NCBI GenBank assembly: GCA_946811695.1
Contig: OX328130.1
Coordinates: 76,735,599-76,799,598, forward strand
Reading direction: 5' to 3'
DNA: 64,000 bases
Source: Gonocerus acuteangulatus
Taxonomy: Eukaryota > Arthropoda > Insecta > Hemiptera > Coreidae
Shown here piece by piece: positions 34,773 through 45,192 of this stretch (positions are counted from its first letter, which is position 1; each line of letters starts with the position of its first letter). The notes beneath the pieces are model-generated. The model was not told the DNA's origin, made no database searches, and saw only the letters and a program-made list of their open reading frames with translations. The position numbers were made by a program, and so were the translations under genes.

Positions 34773-36173
34773 ATGAAAACTGGGCGCCGGAAGGAAGGAG
34801 GAAAGAGGAAAAGCCTGGAATGTATGAAGGAAGATCCTAACCTAGGCAGTACAGAAGAAGTAAGTGAAGACGTTTCCATGGCAACGGGAGATCTACCATT
34901 CACTTCAGAACCTGAGGTAACCTCTAATTATTATACTGAATTCCCTGCGATTGGCAACACTGCTAGTTCTCAACAGCTGTTTTCACTGGAGACCAAATCA
35001 AACCCTTTCATTGAACCTCAAAGAAAAAGAAATAGATATTGTTCAAAATCAGCTGTTTTAAATACTGATTCAACACCAGTTCAACTTCATAATTCTTTCT
35101 CTCCAATTCAAAACTTAAATGATAATGACGATAATAACAATACAGAAACAAATAAAAATAGTGTTAAAATCCCACCAATATTTGTTTGTGACGCTGACGA
35201 CTACCAAAAAGTTTTAAGTGACATAAAAACTATTGTAAAGTCAACATTTTGTTTGCAACAGTGTTTTAAAAAAATAAAAGTTACATTAACTTCGATTGAC
35301 GATTTCCGTTCTTTGACCAAATTTTACGACAAAGAGGACGTAAAGTACTATACTTTCCGAAATCCCGCGGACAGAAAATTGTCGGTTATTATTAGAGGCG
35401 TGCCATACAGTATTACCGATCAAGAACTGTTTGATGAATTGTCAGAAAAATACCCTGTCTCCAAGGTTACTAGATTACTGAACAGAGAACGGTTCCCAAC
35501 ACCTCTTATTGCAGTAGAGCTGGAAAATAGTCCCATCGGTAAATCAATATTTAACCTAGAGACCCTTTTTTATTCAATAGTCTCGGTTGAAGAAAGGAAG
35601 CAACACAGGGGTGTTCTTCAGCGTAAAAACTGTTGTCGCATGGGACACACAAAAAATTACTGTCGTTTAGTCACAAAATGTGCTAAGTGTTCGGGAGATC
35701 ACAACTATTTAGCTTGCCCTAATCGAAATAGCACTGAATCCCACTGTGTAAACTGTGGAGGCAACCACTCTGCAAACTATAGAGGATACCTGGAATACAA
35801 AAAATTAAAAAACATACTGCAAACAAAAATAATAGCTTCTGAAAATAAATCCTTCCCCACTAGGAGTTCTAAACCCTTTCCCTCTAAACCCGCTCCAGCA
35901 AAACCTCCACCACCACCTCCAACTGAAAACCTACCAACTAACACTCATCAAAGACAAACCTCTTTACCGCGACAGAACGCATGGACTCAGCATCGTAGAA
36001 CAGACGAAGAACAGACTAAAACATCCAACCTTACTGACACTAACCAAAATCCAATCAACAATATGACAGACCTACTTCTCAACCTTATAAAACCACTTAT
36101 TCCAACAATAAAAGCTTTCATAACTAACTTTTTAACATCTATTTTCTCTTCTTTAAACAATGACAGTTCCTAA
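34773..36173 (+). CDS. LINE ORF1, gag-like nucleic-acid-binding protein
   Basis: The gag-like protein of a Jockey-clade LINE, expected to bind the element RNA and assist its return to the genome. I start at the ATG at 34773 (MKTGRRKEGG), giving 466 residues; the frame is open upstream to 34695 without an ATG. The middle part (about residues 195-275, with LSVIIRGVPYSITDQEL) resembles the PRE_C2HC region. Three zinc-knuckle positions follow. The first, near residues 287-297, reads NCCRMGHTKNYC and lacks the CX2C spacing. The second, C303-C306-H310-C315, is intact. The third, C325-C328-H332, ends RGY where a cysteine is usual. A proline-rich, polar C-terminal tail follows. The stop overlaps the start of ORF2 by 14 bases. 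Confidence 0.85.
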   Translation: MKTGRRKEGGKRKSLECMKEDPNLGSTEEVSEDVSMATGDLPFTSEPEVTSNYYTEFPAIGNTASSQQLFSLETKSNPFIEPQRKRNRYCSKSAVLNTDSTPVQLHNSFSPIQNLNDNDDNNNTETNKNSVKIPPIFVCDADDYQKVLSDIKTIVKSTFCLQQCFKKIKVTLTSIDDFRSLTKFYDKEDVKYYTFRNPADRKLSVIIRGVPYSITDQELFDELSEKYPVSKVTRLLNRERFPTPLIAVELENSPIGKSIFNLETLFYSIVSVEERKQHRGVLQRKNCCRMGHTKNYCRLVTKCAKCSGDHNYLACPNRNSTESHCVNCGGNHSANYRGYLEYKKLKNILQTKIIASENKSFPTRSSKPFPSKPAPAKPPPPPPTENLPTNTHQRQTSLPRQNAWTQHRRTDEEQTKTSNLTDTNQNPINNMTDLLLNLIKPLIPTIKAFITNFLTSIFSSLNNDSS

Positions 36174-38847
36174 TTTGGGCAATCTCTCTTTACTTAACTG
36201 GAATGCAAACGGACTAAAAAAAAGACAGACCTTACTGACAAACTTTCTTAGCAGAAACGACATTGACGTTGCTTGCATCACTGAAACACATCTCATTAGC
36301 ACTGACAAATATAGGACACCAGGATACCGAATGTACAGAACGGACCAACGATCTAGACGCGGTGGAGTCGCAATTCTAATTAAGAAACATTTAGCCCACA
36401 ATAGTTTGGTTCTGCCCTCCCTTGATCGCCTAGAAGCAGTAGGAATTAGTTTGGCACTTCAAAACAGGAGTAGTGTTAATATAATATCTGCGTATAGCAG
36501 ACCTGGGATTCGGCTCATACAAGACGATTTTCAAAAACTATTTACAGGGGCTCCTACAATAATGATGGGTGATTTAAATAGTAAACATCTCTCTTGGAAT
36601 TGCCATAAGCAAAACAATAATGGGACACAACTATTGAGAATTACTGAAAATCTTGGACTCATTATTTCATCACCTGACGAACCAACATTTTACTCGACTC
36701 AAAGACGCTACAAATCCGACATACTAGACATAGCCATAATTCAGAACTTCCAATTGCCATTATATCATGACGTACTTACTGACTTAGACTCTGACCATTT
36801 ACCTGTCATTCTTACTTTCCATGAAAGTCCAAAACTAGAACCACCACCACCAAGACTCATCAATGGACCTATAGACTGGGGAAAATTCAAGACAGAAATG
36901 CATGACAACACGGACATTCCACTTACATACAAATCCAGTCATGACATTGACTCGACTATAGCAAAATTCATTCAAACGATACACATGGCTGTACAAAATT
37001 CTTTAAAAACGCTCCCATCATTAAGCTGTCGATTATCTAATACAACCACGCCCCCACATGTTCTAAAACTCATCCATGAAAAAAATATTCTTCGAAAGAG
37101 ATGGCAAAGATCTAGAGACCCGGAACTCAAGCGACAAGTAAACCGTTTATCGCGCAATATTCGTTTTGAACTTGACAAAGACAGGATACACAAATACAGC
37201 AATTACTTGACAAACATGACTCCTGGAGACCCATCGCTTTGGCGAGAGACAAGACGACTACTAAAACAATCCTCTGAAATTCCCCCCTTAAAAGACGGAC
37301 AAAACATTGTAACAACTGACGCAGACAAGTGTAGACTTTTAACAGAATGTTTTGAAAACAAACTGAAAACTGGAGACCACAACGACCCACAGACGGACAT
37401 TGCAGTATGTACTTCACTCTCAGAAACAAGACTAACTGACAGTACAATCGACTTCATACAGCCTAAAGAAATTTCGCTTCTCATACGTAGGCTTCCTAAA
37501 AATAAATCACCTGGAGAAGATCAGATAACGAACTCGGTGTTGAAACAGTTACCCAGGAAATGCATCAGCCTGTTAACAAGTATCTTCAATGCTTGTCTCC
37601 GGCGAGGACATTTTCCAGAAAGATGGAAACATGCCATTGTGATCTTCATCCACAAGCCTGGGAAACCGAAGAACAACGCTGGCTGTTATCGGCCAATAAG
37701 TCTGCTGAATACTCTGGGGAAACTTCTCGAAAGGCTCGTTGACGTTAGATTAAGAAGACATCTTTTAGACAGCATAACTAACCATCAGTTCGCATTTAAA
37801 CCGAAGCACTCTTCTGTCCAACAATTACAAAGAGTCTCTGAAATGATAACAGATTGTTTTAATAAGAAGGAATACGCCACTGGACTGTTTCTCGACGTAG
37901 CCAACGCTTTCGACTCAGTTTGGCACGAAGGACTCCTGCACAAGCTACGGAACACCAAGCCTCCAGCTTACCTCTACTCCATCATTTCCTCCTTTCTTCG
38001 TGGCAGGACATTCCAAGGAAGAGTGAAGACAACACTCAGCACGAAAAGAACTATCAAAGCTGGTGTACCGCAGGGGGCCATACTAAGCCCATTGCTCTAC
38101 ATATTGTACTGCAGTGATATGCCAGAACCTGACAACTCAGCCCTTGCTACCTTTGCAGACGATACACTCATCATCACGAAGAGCACCGACGTCAAGGAAG
38201 CGATTCTTCACTTGCAAGAAGCTGCAGATGAGGTGTCATCCTGGTTCCGAAAATGGAAACTAGCAATAAATCCGGTGAAATCTTCATGTAAAGTGTTTTC
38301 TCTCAGAAAATTACAAAATGAAGATTTACCAGAGCTGAAAATTGGTCATCACTCAATTCTCTGGACTCCAAAAGACCAGAGTATACGCTATCTCGGAGTA
38401 CATCTAGACACAAGACTGACTTGGCGACATCACATACACAAAAAACTACAAGAAGCTCACACACGACTGTTACAAATTTACCCATTAATAAATAGAAAAA
38501 CTCCCCTAAAACACACCTGTGGTACACTACTATACAAATCGACAATACTACCCATACTAACGTACGCATGTCCTGTCTGGTTTGGCGCCAGAACCACACA
38601 CATAAAACGTCTACAAACATTTCAAAACAGAGTACTCCGAATAGTGTACAATGCTCCTTGGTTCGTAAGGAACAGCCAGATCCATAGAGAATTGGAGGTT
38701 GATCCATTTTTCACTCACATAGAAAAGCTAGTGCGAAAATATCACCAGACTCTTCCAGCCTCCAGCAGTTCCATGTTTTATCAACTTGGACAAAGAAAAG
38801 CCTCGCGAATCAAACACAGACTTTATCAAGACATTTTAACCCTTTAA
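36160..38847 (+). CDS. LINE ORF2, endonuclease and reverse transcriptase
   Basis: An 895-residue uninterrupted protein, the normal length for Jockey ORF2. It nicks chromosomal DNA and copies the element RNA from the nick. The N-terminal AP-type endonuclease shows LNWNANG (near 10-16), the ETH motif (near 40), GDLNSKH (G137-D138-N140) and SDHLPV (near 211-216). The reverse transcriptase follows from about residue 440, with PGEDQITNSVLKQLP, FIHKPGKP, YRPISLLNTLGK, FLDVANAFDSVWH (catalytic D579), VPQGAILSPLLY and FADDT (catalytic D667-D668). The C terminus carries RYLGVHLDTRLTW and NAPWFVRN. No RNase H domain is seen, as expected for Jockey. The ATG lies inside the end of ORF1, so translation probably depends on reinitiation or coupling. 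Confidence 0.93.
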   Translation: MTVPNLGNLSLLNWNANGLKKRQTLLTNFLSRNDIDVACITETHLISTDKYRTPGYRMYRTDQRSRRGGVAILIKKHLAHNSLVLPSLDRLEAVGISLALQNRSSVNIISAYSRPGIRLIQDDFQKLFTGAPTIMMGDLNSKHLSWNCHKQNNNGTQLLRITENLGLIISSPDEPTFYSTQRRYKSDILDIAIIQNFQLPLYHDVLTDLDSDHLPVILTFHESPKLEPPPPRLINGPIDWGKFKTEMHDNTDIPLTYKSSHDIDSTIAKFIQTIHMAVQNSLKTLPSLSCRLSNTTTPPHVLKLIHEKNILRKRWQRSRDPELKRQVNRLSRNIRFELDKDRIHKYSNYLTNMTPGDPSLWRETRRLLKQSSEIPPLKDGQNIVTTDADKCRLLTECFENKLKTGDHNDPQTDIAVCTSLSETRLTDSTIDFIQPKEISLLIRRLPKNKSPGEDQITNSVLKQLPRKCISLLTSIFNACLRRGHFPERWKHAIVIFIHKPGKPKNNAGCYRPISLLNTLGKLLERLVDVRLRRHLLDSITNHQFAFKPKHSSVQQLQRVSEMITDCFNKKEYATGLFLDVANAFDSVWHEGLLHKLRNTKPPAYLYSIISSFLRGRTFQGRVKTTLSTKRTIKAGVPQGAILSPLLYILYCSDMPEPDNSALATFADDTLIITKSTDVKEAILHLQEAADEVSSWFRKWKLAINPVKSSCKVFSLRKLQNEDLPELKIGHHSILWTPKDQSIRYLGVHLDTRLTWRHHIHKKLQEAHTRLLQIYPLINRKTPLKHTCGTLLYKSTILPILTYACPVWFGARTTHIKRLQTFQNRVLRIVYNAPWFVRNSQIHRELEVDPFFTHIEKLVRKYHQTLPASSSSMFYQLGQRKASRIKHRLYQDILTL

Positions 38848-38898
38848 ATTTTTATCTTACAAATATTGTTTTGTGTATAATACGTTTTGTATTGGTCC

Positions 38899-38904
38899 AA
38901 TAAA
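38899..38904 (+). terminator. polyadenylation signal of the inserted LINE
   Basis: AATAAA lies 52 bases after the ORF2 stop and is followed by ATTGTTTTGTTGTT, where the element ends. The tail is TTG-type, not poly(A). Confidence 0.8.
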
Positions 38905-38917
38905 ATTGTTTTGTTGT

Positions 38918-38929
38918 TATATGTAAGTT
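38918..38929. repeat. 12-bp target-site duplication, right copy
   Basis: TATATGTAAGTT, identical to 34617-34628. Confidence 0.9.
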
Positions 38930-39080
38930 AGGAAGAGAATTGCTTTTTTCGGGAGTATATTAACGATTTTGGGAGTGATGAGGTCATATCCAGGGGCTTT
39001 TTTCGGAGGAAGATGTTGGATAGCATACAGGACTTCTTTAGGATTAAAGGCTTTTGGTGGGAGTGATAGCAAGGGGATCT
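38930..39080 (-). pseudogene. reverse transcriptase of host LINE, N-terminal fragment
   Basis: About 50 codons on the minus strand read IPLLSLPPKAFNPKEVLYAI, then LPPKKAPGYDLIT and ILPKKAILFLTYI. This is the segment that precedes the first RT motif in Jockey ORF2 proteins. It joins in frame with the fragment ending at 34628. Confidence 0.85.
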
Positions 39081-39309
39081 AAAAAAGATGAAATAAATGA
39101 ATAATATGTTTTTGAATAACTATTTTTTTTGTAACTTATCCAACATTTAAATATCTTAGTTTACACATATTAACAAAATTTAAAACAAATATCACTCCAA
39201 CATGTTTGAGCATCCAAATTCAAAATTATATTTTTTCCAAATTTTCATGAAATAGGTTAGAACGTCGAAATCCCCAATCAATTAAATAGAGTTACACAGA
39301 GACAAAGAG

Positions 39310-39460
39310 TCGTTCAGAAGAAGAAAACTAACATTTTCGAAGTTCTAAGCACTTATTTCTCCGATTGAAATCGCCCCAACGAAAATTTCTTCAGAACCTT
39401 TTATGTAGAGACTTTACTAAGATTTCGAGTGTTCACCTTCCACTGACCACGATGTTGTAA
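39310..39460 (+). mobile_element. family-A interior fragment
   Basis: TCTCCGATTGAAATCGCCCC, TTCTTCAGAACC and GTAGAGACTTTACTAAG match the interior of A1 and A2, near 18230 and 21640. No ends are visible here. Confidence 0.5.
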
Positions 39461-39666
39461 CCGTTTTCGTGATATTTAAGATAAATATCTGTAGTAAAAG
39501 TGAGAGATAAAGAAAGAGAGACAGAGAGGGAGAGGGTGTGATAGTGGGTGATAGAGAGGGAGGTTGCAAGAGAGGTAATTACAAAAAGACTTCTGATGAT
39601 GAAGGTTTAATCAAACGCGACATTTGTCGGGGGTGAGCTGTTTATAAATTGAGATACGTTCTCTAG

Positions 39667-39691
39667 AGAGGGAGGGAGAGAGAGAGAGAGG

Positions 39692-39771
<80 letters not shown>

Positions 39772-39809
39772 AGAGGGAGGGAGGGAGGGAGGGAGAGAGA
39801 GAGAGAGAG
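39667..39809. repeat. (GA)n microsatellite with GGGA blocks
   Basis: About 140 bp of GA and GGGA repeats. Predicted serine/leucine-rich peptides on the other strand are artefacts. Confidence 0.95.
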
Positions 39810-40118
39810 GATAGGACGCCATCGTACTGTTCTGGAATTGATAGCTCACTGTTAACCAACCGCAGCACTGGAAGAGATGGATCGTGTCGCGAACCCTGAC
39901 GTTTTGTATTAAAAAAAGATGTGAAAAAAAATAACTGGATGGATTAAGTCTCCTCCCCTAAGTCGAATCTAATTCGGTGATGATGGTAAGGGAAGTTGAT
40001 GGAGTGAAGGCTTCTGGTTGGACAATCATCCCAGGGGAGGTTTCGGAATTATCAGCTTCAAGGAGAGTACCTAGATTTATATTACTTTTCTTGTGATTTT
40101 CATGATGAAGGATCTGTA

Positions 40119-40268
40119 TTAGCGCGGTTCCTCGTTCCCTCCATAGGGAAGAAACCGGCTTATGAGGTTAACCTCATGACGCAACCTGTGAAAAAATCCG
40201 GAAGTGCCGAGTAGATAATTTCTCGTTTAAGACCCCATGTTTAACAAAAATCTAGGCGATTCAAATTC

Positions 40269-40342
<74 letters not shown>

Positions 40343-41760
40343 TCTGTTCGCGCTCCCATCGGCTCAAAAATGGTCCGTGTTTGATGAAATTTGGTACAAA
40401 AATCTTTCGACTCGTGATGTGGTTTTTGGAGCTACATTCGCGCGAAAAAAAAAAATTGTAACGCTTAATTTTTCTAGTTTATATGCTTGCAGATACTCAC
40501 AGATCACTCTATAACCGCTTACGAAAAACATTGATACAAATACTTTTGAAAGCCAATTTTCATTTGGGCTCATTTCACCCAGAAACAATTGATTTTGTTG
40601 AAACTTGTTCCAGACGTTTGATACTCATTTAATCTATGGTAGGTAAATTTTCGTTCAGTATAGGAGGTACTAGAAATAAAATATTTCATTAGCAGGAATG
40701 AAAAGTTTTGGGATTTTTTTTATACTTTCTAAAATACCTCGAACACGGTTGATAAATCGTGGTACGTGGAGAGTGAACATTCGAAAGCTTTCTTAATTCT
40801 CTACAAAAAAAAAAAAAAAAAAAAAAAAATGGTTCTAATATAATGTGGCTTGAAACTTGGAAATTTGGTTGTTTTGGTATTTTGAACGGGTTTTTGTATC
40901 TTTTTACCTAACGCTTTAATTGGTTGTTATTGTTTTTTATATTACATTTAACAGTAAGATGAGTATTTTAGTAAAACAAGATAAGAAAATCTGAAACACT
41001 GTTATAGTGTTTCCACCAGTGAACGTTGGGGTTTCCAGTTGTCGTTCACTGGTGGAAACACTGTTATAGTGTTTCCACCAGTGAACGTTGGGGTTTCCAG
41101 TTGTCGTTCACTGGTGGAAACACTGTTATAGTGTTTCCACCAGTGAACGTTGGGGTTTCCAGTTGTCGTTCACTGGTGGAAACACTGTTATAGTGTTTCC
41201 ACCAGTGAACGTTGGGGTTTCCAGTGGTCGTTCACTGGTGGAAACACTGTTATAGTGTTTCCACCAGTGAACGTTGGGGTTTCCAGTGGTCGTTCACTGG
41301 TGGAAACACTGTTATAGTGTTTCCACCAGTGAACGTTGGGGTTTCCAGTTGTCGTTCACTGGTGGAAACACTGTTATAGTGTTTCCACCAGTGAACGTTG
41401 GGGTTTCCAGTGGTCGTTCACTGGTGGAAACACTGTTATAGTGTTTCCACCAGTGAACGTTGGGGTTTCCAGTGGTCGTTCACTGGTGGAAACACTGTTA
41501 TAGTGTTTCCACCAGTGAACGTTGGGGTTTCCAGTTGTCGTTCACTGGTGGAAACACTGTTATAGTGTTTCCACCAGTGAACGTTGGGGTTTCCAGTTGT
41601 CGTTTTAATCTTCCTTCTTTCATTTGATTTTATATTTTTCATTTATATTGTTCATGAAAACCTGCCAATAACTGCTACTATGCCTTTATTAATGACACTG
41701 GAAATATAAACTGAACCACGCTAAGATGACGCAGTTCCAGCTAGTTGGTCCTTTTTTTTT
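40119..41760 (-). mobile_element. family-A element A4, inverted, containing a cruciform array
   Basis: Read on the minus strand it begins with A residues followed by GGACCAACTAGCTGG, then CATCTTAGCGTGGTTCAG (about 41713-41735). It ends with an (AT)n/(GT)n tract (40268-40340) and GAACCGCGCTAA at 40119-40131. Internal words such as ATTTCATCAAACACGG match A1 and A2. The 62-bp palindromic array at 40990-41604 lies wholly inside this element. Flanks show no TSD. Confidence 0.6.
40990..41604. repeat. 62-bp palindrome-built array (~10 units)
   Basis: Each unit holds two inverted repeats. ACACTGTTATAGTGT is the centre of a longer perfect palindrome extending into GGTGGAAA/TTTCCACC. CCACCAGTGAACG and CGTTCACTGGTGG flank a GTTGGGGTTTCCAGTTGT loop. 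The whole array can fold as serial cruciforms, or as RNA into long hairpins. Unit variation is limited to GTTGTC versus GTGGTC. Confidence 0.95.
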
Positions 41761-42139
41761 GTTTAATGTATCTACCGGTAAATGCCCAAAATGGAATACC
41801 TAATTAATAATAACGATGAAGGCTTGTAAATCTATTCGAAACGTTATATAACTCATTTTATAATATCTCATGACTGAAACGGGAAAATCCTAACCTCATG
41901 AGCAAGATTTTATAAGGTCCTTCGCTTATGAAGGGAAGGAAACACTTGAGGATGGACCTCTCTCTGAAAAAACAACCTGCTTTCTTCTTTAAATCGGCTT
42001 TCTCGTTCCCCTAAATTCACTACAGGCCACAAAATTTAGTGTATATTGTAAGAAGATTTGTCCAGAGTATCTTCTATCATTTAGTATTGACTTTGGAGCT
42101 GTGTTTATGGTATCTGTTGAACCACACTATCCTCTATGT

Positions 42140-43340
42140 AACCCCTCAATCCAAAGATGTGCAGTAACAATCTATCATATGCAGAACTACACTGCCTGCC
42201 ATACAGTACTAGAAAAATAACACAACACCTCTACAGCCAACCTCGGGGTAGAATACCCAGTGTTGTGCGGAACGTAATGTGTGCAGTACCAGTCTACCAT
42301 GCCATGTACTACATTTTCCTGCATGCAGTACAGCAACAAGAACAGGAACCCCTACATCCAAAAGTGTGGCAGTAGATCCCAGGGTTATGCAGTACACTAT
42401 GTTGTACAGTATCCAATATTGTTCAGTACCCAGTGTTGTGCAATACATGTTGAACCACATTGTCCTCCATGCAACAAGAGAACGAATCCTAACATTCAAG
42501 GTGATGTGGGGTACCTAGTGTTGTTCAGTATCCAGTGTTGTGTAGTGCCAGTCTATCATCCTATGTACCAGATCGTCCTCCATCCAGAACTGCAACGAGA
42601 ACACGAACCCCTGGGAGGCTGGAGTACTCAATGTTGTTCAGTGCCGAGTGTTCAATGTTGTTCAATGTTGTAGTGTCCTGCAGTACTGCAACAACAACAC
42701 GGACCCCTACATCCAAGGTGTGGCTGGAAGCCTCTAACTTGTGATGTTCAGTACCCAGTGTTGTACTTACACCGTGTAGTGCAGTACCTAGTGTCCTGCA
42801 GTACTGCAACAACAACACGGACCCCTACATCCAAGGTGTGGCTGGAAGCCTCTAACTTGTGATGTTCAGTACCCAGTGTTGTACTTACACCGTGTAGTGC
42901 AGTACCTAGTGTCCTGCAGTACTGCAACAACAACACGGACCCCTACATCCAAGGTGTGGCTGGAAGCCTCTAACGTGTGATGTTCAGTACCCAGTGTTGT
43001 ACTTACACCGTGTAGTGCAGTACCTAGTGTTCTGCAGTACTGCAACAAGAACAACGGACCCCTACACCCAAGGTGTGGCTGGAGTACCCGATGATGTTCG
43101 GAACCCAGTGTTGTACTTACACCGTGTAGTGCAGTACCTAGTGTTCTGCAGTACTGCAACAAGAACAACGGACCCCTACACCCAAGGTGTGGCTGGAGTA
43201 CCCGATGATGTTCGGAACCCAGTGTTGTACTTACACCGTGTAGTGCAGTACCTAGTGTCCTGCAGTACTGCAACAAGAACACGGACCCCTCCACCAAGGT
43301 GTGGCTGAAGTACCCGATGATGTTCGGAACCTCCCTCCCC
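42140..43340. repeat. ~119-bp degenerate tandem repeat (8 or more copies)
   Basis: Units contain CACCGTGTAGTGCAGTACC, CCTGCAGTACTGCAACAA, CGGACCCCTACATCC and CCCAGTGTTGTAC. The right half (42700-43330) is well conserved; the left half is decayed. CTGCAGTACTGCA is palindromic. Confidence 0.85.
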
Positions 43341-43449
43341 ACAAGGCGGTACTAATCACATTCCCTGTCGGCAGTAAATTTTCCAATTACCTAAGGCTCT
43401 GAGGCCGTGGGCCAATTAGGGGAGCGGCACTTTTTAATACTTTCCATCC

Positions 43450-43515
43450 CTACCTCCTTCTCCCTCTCTCTCTCCCTCTCCCTCTCTCTCTATCTCTCTC
43501 CCTCTCTCTCCCCCC
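43450..43515. repeat. (CT)n-rich tract
   Basis: Pyrimidine-only low-complexity sequence. The region from 43516 to 44025 holds no feature that I can identify. Confidence 0.85.
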
Positions 43516-44025
43516 TACCCTCCTCCTCACACAAATCAGGCCTATAAAGTGTGTTCTCTTCCCCTGCCTTCGTACATTAACTAGAATGTTGTGGTTTCCT
43601 TTGGCGATTGTTCTGTGTTGTTATTTTCTTGCTAATGCCTTCCAGTAAATACAATTAGAAATTAACTTAACTTTTGGAAAAGCTTAGGGAAGTATTTGTG
43701 TGAATTTTTCTTGGGAAATAGTAATAGTGGAAATTATCTTTTACACGCCAATTAATATTTTCACAACAAGTGAAAAATACATCATGAGAACACCAGGGCC
43801 TCCAAGAGGAATTACGGGCTCCTAGCCACAAAACTTCAAAGGACCCTTAACCCCTCCCCCTCCATTAAAATTAGCTAGCGGGGCAAACAACCCGGTCTCC
43901 GCATTTACAGAGATGCGAGCAGGGAGGCGACCCGATATCCGCGCTTACGAAGATGCTAGCGGGTGAAACAACCCAGACCCCGGCCTTAGTGTGCCCAGGG
44001 CTGCAAAAAAACAGTTTGTTAATAT

Positions 44026-44713
44026 AAAAGTCCGTCACGCAGGAGCTGCATAACTAATCACTTTCCTCAGAATTTTTGTAGTGTATACTACATAACTGAA
44101 TAATTTGCTGTAAATAACCTATATAAATGAAGTAAAAACGTGAATAGTTCTGCTCAAATACATTTCTTATGAGAACTGTTCAATTATTAATTTTGTAAAT
44201 AATTTGCTTCCAGAGTTATGTTAATACATGATACTGTACTACTTAATAAATACACAAAAACTTCATTTTCCGTCTTTTGATCTGACGCGGGAACAGGATA
44301 CAGTCCCCCTAGTGGGAGATAGCGCTCCTCGCGGCGCCTTTGGGATCCTACATCTGGCCGGTTAATTCTAATGAAACAGAGTTTAAAGTAAACCCTCCTT
44401 TCCAATAGACCGATTTACTTCATTTTTACAACACTTCTTTCTCAGGAGTTACCCACGACGTATACCGCGTTTCGTTACAATACAGCAGAAATTACGACCG
44501 GCATGAGTATATTAGTACTTTAGGTCCAGAATACCCCCCCCCCCCCTCCAAATAACTCGATTTAGTTTATTTTTGCAACCCATTTTTCTCTGTTGATTAC
44601 CACCACGAATACCGAGTTTCGTTGAAATGTAACAAATTTCTTAAAAATTTTTTTTTAAAATTCCGTCATGAGTCCAACCTCAATAGCTACTTTCCTTCGG
44701 AGGAAAGTGCTAA
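44026..44713 (+). mobile_element. family-B element B3
   Basis: Start AAAAGTCCGTCACGCAGG with CTAATCACTTTCCTCAG. The middle has GGAACAGGATACAGTC and one or two GACCGATTTACTTCATTTT units. The end has CAACCTCAATAGCTAC, the TTTCCTTCGGAGGAAA hairpin and GTGCTAA. The AT microsatellite is missing, so this is an internally deleted copy. Confidence 0.6.
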
Positions 44714-44819
44714 TAATCTCTAACGTGTTTTGCATATTCAAAGGTAATTGCTCCCGTTATTTTATTGCTATTTAGCAATAATTTCTGATCTTCTACGTTA
44801 GACAACCTATTAAAGTGCA

Positions 44820-45020
44820 CCCGGAAGCCTTCTGACACAAAAATGTAAGCACTGCGAATTTTTTTTTTTTGTGTGTATTTTGCTCAATAACGTGTTTCAG
44901 TGGACGGATTCTCCCGGGTAATGAACTTGACCTTTCAAATAAGACAGGATTTTTGTACCAAATTTGATGGAAATTGGTACATTTTTGAATCGTCTGGACA
45001 GCGAACAAACACATATGTGT
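44820..45020 (+). mobile_element. family-A-like interior fragment
   Basis: GAACTTGACCTTTCAAAT and TTTTTGTACCAAATTTGAT match the block before the microsatellite in A1 and A2 (about 19245-19320 and 22140-22200). Confidence 0.5.
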
Positions 45021-45039
45021 AAAATGTTCTGATGATGTG

Positions 45040-45184
45040 TAGATAGTTAGATGTCGAGCTGATAGGCAATCTGGGAATAGTTGAGATTCGGTTAAGAAAA
45101 CATCAATAAGATTTTTGTAAGAATCTGTATTAAGGACGTTTTGGGTACTCTTTGGTAGCCTTCGTCAACAATGATTGCCGGAGG
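45040..45184 (-). mobile_element. repeat H2 with degraded hammerhead-like core
   Basis: Contains GTAGATAGTTAGATGTCGAG, GAGATTCGGTTAAG and TTTGGTAGCCTTCGTCAA. The minus-strand core at 45168-45134 reads TTGACGA, stem GGCTAC/GTACCC, then AAAACGTCC, so it is mutated at conserved positions. Confidence 0.45.
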
Positions 45185-45192
45185 TAGAGAAA

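Larger units (their letters stand above)
34629..38917 (+). mobile_element. near-full-length Jockey-type LINE (4.29 kb)
   Basis: A 5' untranslated region (34629-34772), ORF1 (gag-like), ORF2 (endonuclease plus reverse transcriptase), and a short 3' UTR with AATAAA and a TTGTTGTT tail. Perfect 12-bp duplications flank it, and it sits antisense inside another LINE. ORF2 is uninterrupted, which suggests a young copy, but ORF1 has damaged zinc knuckles. The element presumably carries an internal promoter at its 5' end, as Jockey elements do; no specific motif is claimed. Confidence 0.9.
33267..39080 (-). mobile_element. host Jockey-type LINE, 5'-truncated, split by a second LINE
   Basis: The minus-strand element consists of 38930-39080 (start of the reverse transcriptase domain, LPPKKAPGYDLITPK) and 33267-34628 (the rest, plus the 3' UTR). 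A plus-strand LINE at 34629-38917 separates the two parts. Removing the insert and one copy of the 12-bp duplication keeps the reading frame exactly. The element begins near 39080, just after an in-frame stop, so no endonuclease domain or ORF1 remains. This is the usual result of incomplete target-primed reverse transcription. Confidence 0.85.

Noticed and set aside
36972..38707. Minus-strand ORFs of 76-134 codons across LINE ORF2
   Set aside because: Antisense shadows of the clearly conserved reverse transcriptase frame.
39607..39868. Serine/leucine/proline-rich peptides
   Set aside because: Translations of a (GA)n microsatellite.
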